Assembly: GCA_018398585.1 (NCBI GenBank)
Contig: JAGTTD010000001.1
Location: 27,411,438 to 27,475,437, forward strand
Origin: Simmondsia chinensis
Taxonomy: Eukaryota > Streptophyta > Magnoliopsida > Caryophyllales > Simmondsiaceae
Direction: 5' to 3'
DNA length: 64,000 nucleotides
Below the pieces are notes generated by a model. That model saw only the letters and a list, made by a program, of their open reading frames with translations, made no database searches and was not told the DNA's origin. Position numbers and translations under genes: made by a program. Each line of letters opens with the position of its first letter. The stretch's first letter is position 1. Shown piece by piece: positions 1-9,835 of this stretch.

Positions 1-1019
1 ACGGCAGCTCGCTGCTTGACAGCCTCCGGTTCCCAGCCCAGGTGCTCACCCGAGCCCGAACTAATGTCCTCCTCGCCTAATCGTTTCTACAACCCAAACA
101 GTACCAGAATCAGAACCAGATCAGACTTGATCTGTTCTGCAGTACCAATACTTTCAGATCACAGAATTTCAACTCCAGATCTGAGTTGCATTCTGTTGGC
201 CTCAATTCGAACATGTTGCGCATGATCTTTCGGCAGTGATGTCAGATCTTGATTTGTTCAGCAGTGCACCACAGCTTCTGATCGCAGAAATTAGCTCCAT
301 ATTTGAGCTAGTTCAGCTGATCTGAATTTTAACAGGTTAATCACAATCCTTCAACAAAAGAATCAGATGTGTTCTGTTTTGTACAGCAACACCACATAAT
401 TTCCAGATTGATACAAGTAGCAGCTAACACTGTCGTTGCTTTCTTGATCGTTGCTCTCCTTTAAACTCCAAATAGACCCGGCTGAGGATTGTAGAATCAG
501 GATCCTCTCCACATGTGACTTAATCTCAAAAATAAACTCCCGATCTGTTGTATCTCAATCGAGTATTGGTTCCCTCCGGTCAGTGCTCAATTTCACACAA
601 TCGCTAGGTCACTCAGCAACTATTTGATCAATCGAGCCTTAGATCACACCGAGCAATGATCAACTCCCACATTTGCCATAGAACTCGGTAATTCTCTTGA
701 TTGGATTAATTAGGAACTAACACGATCTCCTAAACACCAAGCAATACCTGACCGGATCAATAAGATCCAAGCAGAGTTGGGTTCGGGCCTTGCTCAATCT
801 CAAACGGCTAAGTCGTTGGGGACCTTGACACTGTCGGTTCGCTGCTGTGGTCTACACTGTACTTCGTCCAGCCACCAGTCTTACTAGTTCTTATCCTCAC
901 CTCTGATCAAACGTGTTGCACGAAATTCTTGATGCTTCTTCGAAAGTTTTCCAGCGGAATTTTCTTCTTCTTCTTCTTCTTTTTTTTTCTTTTAAATAAC
1001 GAGCCTCTTGATCGAAGAT
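1..1019 (-). other. Retrotransposon leader, no gene seen
   Basis: This stretch lies directly downstream, in the minus sense, of the primer site and reads like an untranslated leader of the second tandem copy. It has a (TTC)n-rich run near 963-995 and loosely repeated TTCTG/CAGATCTG motifs between 100 and 400. The only open frame (16-225, plus) has no recognisable domain and I treat it as chance. Confidence 0.5.
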
Positions 1020-1031
1020 GGCTCTGATACC
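1020..1031 (-). other. Primer binding site, initiator tRNA-Met type
   Basis: The minus strand reads GGTATCAGAGCC, matching the usual plant primer site complementary to the 3' end of initiator tRNA-Met. It starts 3 bases from the LTR end at 1035, as expected for the 5' side of an element read leftward. Confidence 0.8.
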
Positions 1032-1034
1032 CCT

Positions 1035-1876
1035 TGTCATGTTCCTAGCATTCGTGACTTTGTTTCGGATAGGCCTGGAACGTGAATTGATAGATTGAGT
1101 AGAGAAGGATAGAATTTAGAGACTTGGAGATGAGGGATAGAATTAGAATTAAGATGAAAGAAAGAATTGAGATAGACTTTAGATGAGAAGAGAAATGGAG
1201 CTTAGGTGAAAGAGAGAATAAAGAAAGTATTAGATGAGAGAGAGTTAAGAGTTGAACTCTTGATTTCATTCATATTTCATTCCATGACAATTACAAGTAT
1301 AAGCTTTTCTATGTATAGGAAAAGCTAAGAAAGATCTAGAACTTCCTAGAACTCTTCCAATAACCGAATTACATCAAAAATGGCGGAAACAGAAAGGCGG
1401 GAAAGTTATTTGAATTCAAATAAGAGCGGGAAATAACTACCTATTCAAATATTGGCGGAAAAAGGGAATTATTCAAATATTGGAGGGAAATAACCAAGTA
1501 AAAGGCGGGAAATTCGGTTGGGAAATCTTCTAGAAGCGGTCCCACTTAGGCGCGTCTTGGAGCTAGGCAACCGGGTACCGGGGCCACCGGCTGAGGGACA
1601 CGGACCTTGGCACTGCTGGTCACGGCCCCTTGACACCTGCTTGACAATGTCTTGACATACGTTGGCACGGCCCTGGCACTCGCTGGGCACGGTTTGGCTG
1701 GACTCTTGACAAGGCTTGGCTGCGAACTGGCATGAACCTGGTTGAACCTCCCTCGGTCCTTGACACCCGGTTCTGCCCATGTCTTGAGATCACGACTAGG
1801 ACTTGGTATTGACCTAGACAATGTCTTGGCTCGGTTGGGGGCCTCTCTTGACCTTGTCGCGGCTAGGGTCGTGACA
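1035..1876 (-). repeat. Complete LTR shared by two tandem copies
   Basis: 842-bp LTR bounded on the plus strand by TGTCATG and CGTGACA, an inverted terminal repeat. The 1280-1876 part is repeated almost base for base at 3246-3848. A polypurine tract lies at its sense 5' end and a tRNA-iMet primer site at its sense 3' end, so this one LTR serves both as a 3' LTR and as a 5' LTR. Open frames inside it on the minus strand have no domain and are not called. Confidence 0.85.
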
Positions 1877-1890
1877 ATCCCTTTCCCTTC
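1877..1890 (-). other. Polypurine tract
   Basis: Minus-strand GAAGGGAAAGGGAT directly abuts the sense start of the LTR at 1876; this is the plus-strand DNA primer site. CTTGAGGACAAGG lies just upstream in sense. The adjoining 1891-2266 is untranslated 3' sequence without a gene. Confidence 0.8.
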
Positions 1891-2266
1891 AGTTTGTCCT
1901 TGTCCTCAAGGACGTTATTAACTTTCTAGCTATTACAATATACTTTCCTAGTACATATTCTGCTAGTATCATGACTAAGTACTTAGTTCTATTACATCAT
2001 TTCTACTACTACTAAGTACTTTCTATACAATTCGTTTCCTAGCCAATCCCTTCCCTTACAATTAAGTTGAAACTAGGTAGATTGATGCGAGTGCCACTTC
2101 TTGTGCCAAACTAGGTCCAAGCGAAGTGTACCCTTGCTAGTGTCTTCCTCTTGAATGTGCCAATCCTCGTACGAGGGAAGTGCACCCATGCTTGCACTTC
2201 TTTCTTGAGGCCTCTTCGGTGGTCTAGACATGGTCTTGCTTCCGTTTGTTGCGGACCTTGACGCTT

Positions 2267-3016
2267 TTACGGGGTTGAAGTCTTGGCAGTGCTACCCGAC
2301 TGTCTCAGCCGCTGCACTGGTTGCTTCTGCTGAACACTAGCCTTTTGGACATGGCCCATACCGCGCTTATGTTGTGCTCCTGTCAGCTTTCTCTTGGCGT
2401 GAACGAACAACACTTGACAAGGGCTAAGGGAACTGTTCTGCGTATCCAACCGAGCCCCATTATGTGGTTTGTCAACGAGCTGTTGTAGATTTCCAGTCAC
2501 GATTTTCCCTGGCTGAGGTAGCTGTCTAGCCACTGCAGTGCTTAGGCCTGGTTGAGGATTATCATTCACTTGTTGCGTTTCCTCATCTAAGTGTGCGAGG
2601 ATGCCCACATCAACATCCTTTCCGTGTGGCTTTTCCATTGTGATTATGTCAATGTCAAAGATGTTCTCATGTATCGGAAAATTTGGTTCATACAAACTCT
2701 TGACATTTTTCTTTGCTTCGAGTTGCCTTGTCCTCACAGGTTCCAGTGGTGTATTTGCAACACCCGGACCTGATTCAGGTTGTTCCACTAGGCACGTTTG
2801 CATTGATTGCTGCCCAATATCATCTTGCTCACTCTGTGGTAGCATGGTTATCTCTTCTCGGTTGTCCGGATCCATAATCTCTAGTGACGCGTTTACTGCG
2901 GTTGGATATGGTTTGGTTGTGCCGTTACATATTGATTTTTGACCCACTTTATCCTCAGCAACATTACCCCATTCTTGAATTGTCGTGGCGACCTTCTTCT
3001 TGAATTTTGAACTCAT
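2267..3016 (-). CDS. 249-aa ORF of unknown function in non-autonomous element
   Basis: An uninterrupted 249-codon frame occupies most of the internal region between the two LTRs. I do not recognise a domain: no CCHC zinc knuckle, no D-S/T-G protease motif, no reverse transcriptase or integrase motif. The N-terminus is basic (MSSKFKKK), the middle is acidic and rich in Gln, Glu and Asp, and the last 60 residues are basic again (for example HAKRKLTGAQHKRG). By position it replaces gag-pol. It follows the short frame 3026-3241 with a 9-base gap, so both may be remnants of one longer gag-like reading frame. The start used is the first Met after that stop. Alternatives are a gag tail, a captured host fragment, or a frame open by chance. 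Confidence 0.45.
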   Translation of the reverse strand: MSSKFKKKVATTIQEWGNVAEDKVGQKSICNGTTKPYPTAVNASLEIMDPDNREEITMLPQSEQDDIGQQSMQTCLVEQPESGPGVANTPLEPVRTRQLEAKKNVKSLYEPNFPIHENIFDIDIITMEKPHGKDVDVGILAHLDEETQQVNDNPQPGLSTAVARQLPQPGKIVTGNLQQLVDKPHNGARLDTQNSSLSPCQVLFVHAKRKLTGAQHKRGMGHVQKASVQQKQPVQRLRQSGSTAKTSTP

Positions 3017-3025
3017 TGTTCCAGT

Positions 3026-3241
3026 CTAGTAATTAAGAGTGAGGTTAGGGACAGGTTCGTAGCTGCGCCTAAACTCTTGAGCGGTTGCTGTCAAGGCATC
3101 CACGGAGGACTTCATTTCTTTGTTGATCTCGGTCTGCTTTTGAACAAGGATTGCGATGCTGTCCAGCTCTGTCTTGACTTGCTGCCAAGCTTCTTTGGTT
3201 GGCGTAATTGCTTCTGTAACATAAGCTACTTCCATTAACAT
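3026..3241 (-). CDS. 71-aa ORF, possible gag N-terminal remnant
   Basis: Short frame immediately downstream (sense) of the truncated LTR. It has a heptad-like pattern around residues 15-50 (VKTELDSIAILVQKQTEI) that suggests a short helix or coiled coil, as is common at the N-terminus of gypsy gag proteins. The normal LTR end, primer site and leader that should precede it are missing, so its start lies almost at the deletion junction and it cannot be a complete gene. A stop separates it from the 249-codon frame beginning 9 bases further on. Gag origin is inference from position. Confidence 0.35.
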   Translation of the reverse strand: MLMEVAYVTEAITPTKEAWQQVKTELDSIAILVQKQTEINKEMKSSVDALTATAQEFRRSYEPVPNLTLNY

Positions 3242-3245
3242 GACA

Positions 3246-3848
3246 ATTCCATGACAATTACAAGTATAAGCTTTTCTATTTATAGGAAAAGCTAAGAAAG
3301 ATCTAGAACTTCCTAGAACTCTTCCAATAACCGAATTACATCAAAAATGGCGGGAAGCATAAAGGCGGGAAAGTTATTTGAATTCAAATAAGAGCGGAAA
3401 ATAACTACCTATTCAAATATTGGCGGGAAAAGGGAATTATTCAAATATTGGAAGGAAATAACCAACTAAGTAAAAGGCGGGAAATTCGGTTGGGAAATCT
3501 TCTAGAAGCGGTCCCACTTAGGCGCGTCTTGGAGCTAGGCAACCGGGTACAGGGGCCACCGGCTGAGGGACACGGACCTTGGCACTGCTGGTCACGGCCC
3601 CTTGACACCTGCAGGACAATGTCTTGACATACGTTGGCACGGCCCTGGCACATGCTGGGCATGGTCTGACTGGACTCTTGACAAGGCCTGGCTGCAAACT
3701 GGCATGAACCTGGTTGAACCTTCCTCGATCCTTGACACCCGGTTCTGCCCATGTCTTGAGATCACGACCAGGACTTGGTATTGACCTAGACAATGTCTTG
3801 GCTCGGTTGCTGGCCTCTCTTGACCTTGTCACGGCTAGGGTCATGACA
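3246..3848 (-). repeat. Truncated 5' LTR copy
   Basis: Near-identical to 1280-1876 but lacking the roughly 245 bp that form the sense 3' end of the complete LTR, together with the primer site. The breakpoint falls at a repeated TGTCATG word (sense), which suggests a microhomology deletion joining LTR to gag-like sequence. Confidence 0.85.
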
Positions 3849-3861
3849 AATTCCTATGTGG

Positions 3862-4045
3862 GGTATTTAACCCACGATGGATTGAAAAATCCTACGTGGG
3901 AATGGCTCGAAAGGGAAGTAAATTTTAACCCACGGTGGATTAAAAAAATTCTACATGGAGGTAGATTGAAAAATCCTACATGGGATTTGCCCAAAAGGAT
4001 AGCAGATTTTAACCCACGGTGGATTGAAAAAAATTTTCTGACGCG
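3862..4045. repeat. Degenerate repeats of CCCACG(A/G)TGGATT
   Basis: Units beginning CCCACGATGGATTGAAAAAT at 3871, a related one at 3929, a half unit near 3961 and another at 4013. Spacing is uneven (58 and 84 bp). Each unit is followed by CTACRTGGG, giving weak inverted symmetry with CCCACG. No coding capacity is evident. Confidence 0.6.
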
Positions 4046-4252
4046 GTGTTTTAAACTCATAATGAATTTTAAGGATCTTGCATGGAGTGTTAAAAGAAAT
4101 TTCTAACTCATTTCGACCAATGACAAAGTTTCAGAAAAATAAAAATGGATCCTTTAAGTTGAGTTCGGTTCCAATTAAACTCCTCTAAATTCGTGAGATT
4201 TTCTTCACAATTTCGTAAAATTTTACTATTCTCTTTTTTATAAAAAAATTAA

Positions 4253-4430
4253 GGGGGAGAGGGTACTGTACATGTACCCCTCCAACTTCTTCTTGTTTTT
4301 TTCTCTCCTAAAAAAGAGGCGGATAAATTTAAAAAGGGATGGTACTGTTCATGTACCATCCCCTAAGTTCTTCCTTGATATTAAAAAAAAATTTTAGAAA
4401 TAAAAACAAAGGAGACGGTACTACCGTCCC
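4253..4430. repeat. Three regularly spaced hairpin repeats
   Basis: Three purine-rich units each end in an inverted repeat: GGGTAC/GTACCC around 4261-4279, a perfect 10-bp stem GGGATGGTAC/GTACCATCCC at 4336-4345 and 4353-4362 with a 7-base loop, and GACGGTA/TACCGTC at 4414-4428. The GGTA cores are 79 and 76 bp apart and each is followed by a pyrimidine run and AACTTCT-like sequence. Confidence 0.7.
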
Positions 4431-5379
4431 CCAAACTTCTTTTAATTAAAAAAAACTATTTTGTTTTTAAAAAAGTAAACAAAAATGAAAAAAGAAAAGA
4501 AAGAAAATTTTTGTTAAATGCTAAAAACATAATTTTTCAGAGCAGTTGCAAATGTTAAAAAAATAAAAAATCAAATCAAAATTTAAGATCATACATTTCT
4601 GTTTTTTAGAGCTGCATTAACCTGATTCTAGAAAAGGTACGTAGGAAACCCAATGTAAAACGTTAAGTGCGGTTACAAAAGTTTAAGAATCAAATTAAAA
4701 TTTTACTGATTCTATTTCCAAAACTACGTTAACTTGACCTCAGAAATGGGTACATTGGAGCCCGAAATAAAATGGCAAGTGCAGTCATGATCAACAAATA
4801 TCAAATTTGAAATATCAGAATCATATGGTTTGAAACTAAGATTGATTTGACCAGGTTACAAAACAACAACACAAAATGACAAAAAAAGGAACTTTAATTG
4901 GAAATAAAAAAAAAAAAGGAGAGAGAATGGGAAAACATACCGAAAAAGCAGTATAACGACTAGGGCTACTTTTGAAACTTTAAGTGTAGTGTATGAATTT
5001 GACCTTGATTCTTCTTTTAATAAGCCAAAAAAATTCAAAATTTAAATTCAAAATCATATCTCAAGTGAATCTATACGGATTACAACAACAATTTAAAATT
5101 CAAACTGATTTGCATACCAGTGTTGATAAAATTGGGCACAAGTATACATTTAAAAAAGAAAAGAAGTCGTCGAATAAGACAAAAAGGAATTTATGAGTGA
5201 TCCAAAAAAAAAAAAGGAAGGCTCATTAATATAAGTTGAACTATGAATGGCTTGATCCCTTAAAAGGGCACGGAGGCAACCTATTTCGGTTGCAGCCCAA
5301 ATAATAAATAAACTCCTTTTCTTTTGTGGGATTAATATCATGTCAACATTTTAATTAGTTGACTAAACTTGATTTGATT
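4431..5379. other. A+T-rich DNA, no gene seen
   Basis: Low-complexity A-rich sequence with homopolymer A runs. Short open frames here carry no domain and look like chance frames in biased composition. Confidence 0.6.
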
Positions 5380-6340
5380 CAGGCAATTTAAACCAAACGA
5401 TTCCTATGTCCAATCCCAATGAAAAATAAGCTTTATATCCGGCCTAAATCCAAAACAACTTCCATGATTAACCTAAATTCGAAAAAGACTCCCATGTCAA
5501 ACATAAAGCTGAAATTAAATTTCATTTCGTACCCAAATATAAATTTACTGTTATCAAGCTCAAACTCAAATTCAAAATAACCTAAACCTCAAATTGACTT
5601 CCATGTCACAATTAGACCTCAAATTGACTTCCATGTCATATTTATACCCAATTTTATGTCAAATCCAAATTCAAAAGAGCTTCCATGGCAAACTAAGTTT
5701 AAACTCAAAACCAAATTCCTTAGCCAAGCTGATTTCTATGTCAAGTCCAAATTTAAATTAAATCCCACATCAATTTTAAATCCTAAATGCCAAACTTAAA
5801 TCAAGACGTCTTCTAAATTAAACTCAAATTTAAATGGCGTTTTAGTCTATTTTAAGCCCGAGTCAAACCCCAATCTAAATTGGTATCGAGTCAAACCCCA
5901 AATCCAAATTAATTCCAAGTCAAATCCCAACCCAAATAAATTCTAAGTCAAACTCCAAGTCAAATGAATTCCAAGTTAAACCCTGATATAAAATTACTTC
6001 CTGGTCAAACCAAAACTCGAGACTACTTTCAATTCAAATAAGCCGAGATTGCTTCTAAATCCAAACCTAAATCCAAATTACTTTCACACCAAGCCAAAAA
6101 TCCACGTTTTCAAATCAAGTCCAAATTCCCAAGTCAAATCTAAACCAAAGCCAAATCAGGTCTGACATGATGTCCAACTCGAACCTAAACCCAAGGTAAA
6201 CTTTAGTCCAAAAAATCTTTTGAGTCAAGCTTAAAACCCAAAAATAGAACTTTTCGAGTCAAACCTAAGTACAAATGACTCCTAAGTTAAGACTAAACCC
6301 AAATAACCTTCAAGTTGAACCTTCCAAAATACAAATCAAC
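5380..6340. repeat. Degenerate C/A-rich short-motif array
   Basis: About 1 kb built from variants of a 20-30 bp theme, roughly CCAAATT-ACTTCCAAGTCAAA. For example, CTCAAATTGACTTCCATGTCA occurs twice back to back near 5590 and 5620. The plus strand is strongly depleted in G. It is too diverged for a strict period and has no coding content. Confidence 0.6.
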
Positions 6341-6565
6341 CTAAAACTTCTCTCGTAGTTGTAAATCAATTAATCAGCTAGTCACTTTGTCGATTGATTA
6401 AAACATAAATATATCATCAGTTAGAATCAAAGGGTATTCTCTAAAGGGAGATTTAATTAAGGGTGTGCATCACCTTCAATAAGGTCATTTCTTAGATTAA
6501 TAAAATCTATATACACCTTATATAAAGGAAAATTTATATTCTACAAATTTCATATTTTTTTTCTC
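6341..6565. other. Unassigned A+T-rich junction sequence
   Basis: No gene. A TATATAA-like box occurs near 6515-6525 and could belong to an LTR, but no matching second copy is in the window. Around 6565 the recognisable Gypsy-A coding sequence stops abruptly. Confidence 0.4.
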
Positions 6566-7320
6566 AACAAAGGCTCTCATGTATCCCCAGAAGTCAGAAT
6601 CTTCTGACTTGACATCCACTTGACCAACCTCAACCTCGGTTAGTGGGCTGTCAAGGATGGCTATTATGTCTTGTTGTTGGGTCGATTGTGAAGTGGCCCT
6701 CTTGATGTCTTGGGGCCCCACATCATATTCATAGAAGTTTGCCTCAACATAGCTGGAACAAGCCATGAATGGCCTGTTATCTGTCAAAACAACCTCATAC
6801 TTAATATGGTTCTAGAAGATTAACAATCGGTGAAGTGAGAATGGAATACAATAATTGGCATGCAACCAATCCCTACCAAGCAAAGCATTATTGCTTGAGG
6901 AAGTTTCCACCACAAAGAAAGCTGCTAGCTTGCTTTGGCCGCTAACAGTGAAGTCAATGGGACTGACTCCTTCAAATTTGGGGGTAGCTCCAGAAAAGCC
7001 ACAGATCGCCACATCTGAAGTGATTAAGTCTTCTCGAGATTTACAAATGAACTCCAACATATATGAAGGCAAGACGTTGATAGCCGCGCTATTATCCACT
7101 AAGACCTTGTTTATTAGAATGTCGTCGAATTTAACCTTGATATTTAGGGACTTGATGTGTTTATTGGCTGTATTGGGCCCATCAAACATTATTTTCATTA
7201 TGTCAGGTGGATCATCAGGCAATTTGGATGTCGTAGCATTAACTGTAAAAGATAAAGGGTCAAGTGTACTTTTAGTGGCTGCTACTTCAGCGATGAGTAA
7301 CTTGAGGCTCCTCTTCTGAT
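6566..7320 (-). pseudogene. Gypsy-A protease (retropepsin) remnant
   Basis: Aspartic protease region of gag-pol, which cuts the polyprotein. The frame 7222-6812 contains VLVDNSAAINVLPSYML, the active-site loop, and about 75 residues later LLGRDWLHAN, the conserved C-terminal retropepsin segment. The usual plant gypsy loop is D-x-G; here it is D-N-S, with Gly replaced by Ser, and Gypsy-B has the same D-N-S. The following segment (6787-6566, MTDNRPFMACSSYVEANF) is the linker towards reverse transcriptase and ends at the element break. Frames are shifted between segments, so no intact polyprotein is encoded. Confidence 0.8.
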
Positions 7321-9745
7321 GCTATTACATTACCCACAAGACCTTCTTGGGTATCGGCTACCATGAATTCTAAGGGAAGGAGAAGGACAATTCTGACGTC
7401 CCCCTTTTAGGCAACATCTTGAATTGAATTTGGATCCCTTTGTCTCCTTCTCAGGGCTATCGACCATGGGTGTATCCTCTCTCTGTTTTTGTGAAACACC
7501 GTTAGTTGGTATGTCCGATTCTTGAGGTTGGTCGCTGTGATCAACCTCTGAAGATTGAGACTTCTCCATAGGCTGGGGGAAGTCTTCTTCGTGGAAGCCA
7601 TTTTCAATGTCAGACCATGTCGAGTTGACGCGATCCAATGGTTCCACTAAGTAAATGCTGAGAGAGGAGCACTCCTCCTCATCCTAAGATGATTCCCAAA
7701 CTACGGGGTCCTTGGTAAGGTGATCCCACCAAGATTCTCACCCTTCCGAATATGAGAGACTGGCCTACCTTTCGAGTTTCTTATGATTTAGCCCCTTACT
7801 AATAGTTGGAGGCTTAGACCCAACTACTGGATCCTCGAGATCTACATGCTCGGCCTTTTCACCATTGTGGACCCTGGCTTCTTCTTGAGAAAGCCTAGTT
7901 AAGTAGGAATCAAGCATGATTCTCTGGTGAGCTGCCCTCTTGCGCAGCTTCATTGTCTTATGATTTAGAGTTAAGTTGGAAGGACTAGGTACCTCTTGAT
8001 CGAGGTGATTTCTCCTCTATACATTACCAAACTTGATTTCGATGGCTGATAGCTTGATTGCCATGGTGCCCGGCTTGTTTCCATGTCCAATAAGGTATAC
8101 TTTGGGTATCTCTTAGGGTGCCCTGTCCTACTGACAATTGGAGTCTTTGGTACAAAGCATCGAGAACCCCTAAATGATGGCAACTCTGATCCCTTAGCTA
8201 CCCTTTCCATTGGAAAAAGGTTCAGCTTCTTCATTTCGGAGCTTATAACCACAACCCCCACAGAGGTCATGAGTGAGCTGCAGGAGTTTCTTTGACGCCT
8301 GCTTCCTTATGGCAAAGACTATTTGCCAATGGCCATCTGGGAAAATTACCATGGCTAGTTCATCTTCTTTAGAGAGAAGAATGGTGCCTTCCTCTAATTG
8401 CTTCTTTATGAACCTTCTGAACATTTCACAATCGCGTGTAGAATGTTCAACCATGATATGCCATTCATAATGATCTTCTGGCAATTTCAACGTGGTTTAA
8501 GGAAACCTTTGTGTTCCTGATTCGAGTAGCCTATCAAACAAAGTGTTGGCCACAACCAAATTCCTTTTGTACGCATCCATGCTGCACAAAAATTTACCAT
8601 TAGTCTGACTGTTATTGGGTCGGTAAAGCTTTAATATCTCAACTACATTAACCTAGGCAGGACTAGGAAAAGGGCCTTTATCGATGCCATCTATTCTTCT
8701 CCCAGGAAGATCAATTCTCTAGCTTCGATGGCATCTTGAACTACGTTTCTAAAGATCACGCAGTTCTTCATTGAGTGAGCTAATGAATCATTGCACTTAT
8801 AGTATACCTTCCTTTAATTAGAGTTGGGATCCAGTTTTCTATGTTTATCCCAGATCTTAAGTTTTTTATTTGCCTTAAGCCAATCGAAAATTACATCGGC
8901 TCAAGAGAGGTCAAATGAATACTTCCTCAAGTCTTGGGACTGGTAAGACTTCCTGGCTTTAATATCCTCCTTGGTCAAAGGATTATAAATCGCTGGAGGT
9001 CCTTTGATGTACTTAGCCACATCGATTTTGTATGGTGGATCTTCCTCCTCCTCAATTAAGTAGTGCATGTACAGGTACACGTTTTTCCTAAGGATTTCTT
9101 CTTTTAAGACTGCCTTATATCTAGCGGCACATTCTGCCAATTGAACAAGAGTCATAAAATTAGAGCCTTTGAATATCTTCCTGAATTCAATGTCCAAGCC
9201 GTTTAGTGCCAGCTTGGCATATGCGAGCCCAGGAAGAGCTACAATGCATTTCAACCTGGCTCACTTGAACAGGTTAATATATTCTTCCACTGACTCACCT
9301 GACTTTCTGTCTCATTTGAGCCAAGTCTGACACGGAAGTTTGTAACTCCATCCTAGGGAATTGGGCCTAGAATTGTCTGGCCATATCGTCCCAACAGTAA
9401 ATAGAATTAGGTGGGAGGCTGATATACCACTACAAAGTAGTCCTAGTTAACGAACTAGGGAACAACCTTAATTTGAGATATTGGTTATCAGTTACTTCTC
9501 TACACTGGCAATTGAATCTCGCCAAGTGCTTGCGAGCAGAAACAATCTCGTCCCCTGAGAAGAGGGTAAACTCAGGGATCTTGTATCCTAGAGGAAAAGG
9601 GTAATCCCTGTCAATGTTGTAAGGGTAAGGTTTACTGTACAAGGGCCTATTGACCCTTGCGAGGCCTGGCCCATACATTTGCTCAATGAGGGTGGCCAAT
9701 TGATCCCGGAGGGGAAGGTTAGGCACATGATTATGTGCCTACCAC

Positions 9746-9748
<3 letters not shown>

Positions 9749-9799
<51 letters not shown>

Positions 9800-9804
9800 C
9801 CCCC
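9749..9804. repeat. Poly-C homopolymer, 48 C then T then 7 C
   Basis: Longest homopolymer in the window. The equivalent place in Gypsy-B (about 52081-52086, other strand) is only a 6-base G run, so this tract is an expansion within gag, or a sequencing or assembly artefact. Confidence 0.95.
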
Positions 9805-9830
9805 AACAAAAGTAGGTAGGGATCTTGAGA

Positions 9831-9835
9831 GGGAT
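9831..9835. repeat. Target site duplication GGGAT, left copy
   Basis: Matches GGGAT at 29959-29963 on the other side of Copia-B. Joining the flanks restores continuous homology to Gypsy-B gag, which confirms the insertion. Confidence 0.85.

Larger units (their letters stand above)
1..3848 (-). mobile_element. Tandem chromovirus-like non-autonomous LTR retrotransposon
   Basis: Read on the minus strand the order is: partial LTR (3848-3246), internal region with two ORFs (3241-2267), 3' end with polypurine tract (1890-1877), complete LTR (1876-1035), tRNA-iMet primer site (1031-1020), then leader sequence to the window edge. The internal part between the LTRs is only about 1.4 kb and has no protease, reverse transcriptase or integrase, so it cannot move by itself. 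The sense motif CTTGAGGACAAGG just upstream of the polypurine tract is what chromoviruses of the Tekay/Del type commonly have at the end of pol; assignment to that group is inference. The shared central LTR implies recombination between elements. Confidence 0.75.
7321..9835 (-). pseudogene. Gypsy-A gag, C-terminal two thirds, broken
   Basis: Gag forms the particle and packages RNA. Minus-strand pieces align in order with Gypsy-B gag at 52034-54400. At 9726-9430 is the start of the retrotransposon gag domain (IPEFTLFSGDE, then HLARFNCQC and LKLRLFPSSLT). At 9420-9254, in another frame, lie the WY..LPPNSI and WDDMA parts, and at 9254-8901 the tail GLDIEFRKIFKGSNFMTLVQLAECAARYKAV (quoted here in two parts: GLDIEFRKIFKG and LVQLAECAARYKAV). 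At 8490-8194 is a second Cys/His-containing segment (HSTRDCEMFRRFIKKQLEEG). Stops and frameshifts separate all pieces. A 48-base poly-C run at 9749 expands an original short G run of the sense strand. Confidence 0.8.

Noticed and set aside
1469..1821. Overlapping minus-strand open frames of about 100 codons in the LTR, repeated at 3441-3844
   Set aside because: They fall inside LTR sequence, overlap each other in two frames, have no domain and are explained by the G+C-rich composition of that LTR part.
9588..9809. Frame with a long poly-Gly stretch
   Set aside because: Produced by the poly-C tract in a frame different from gag.
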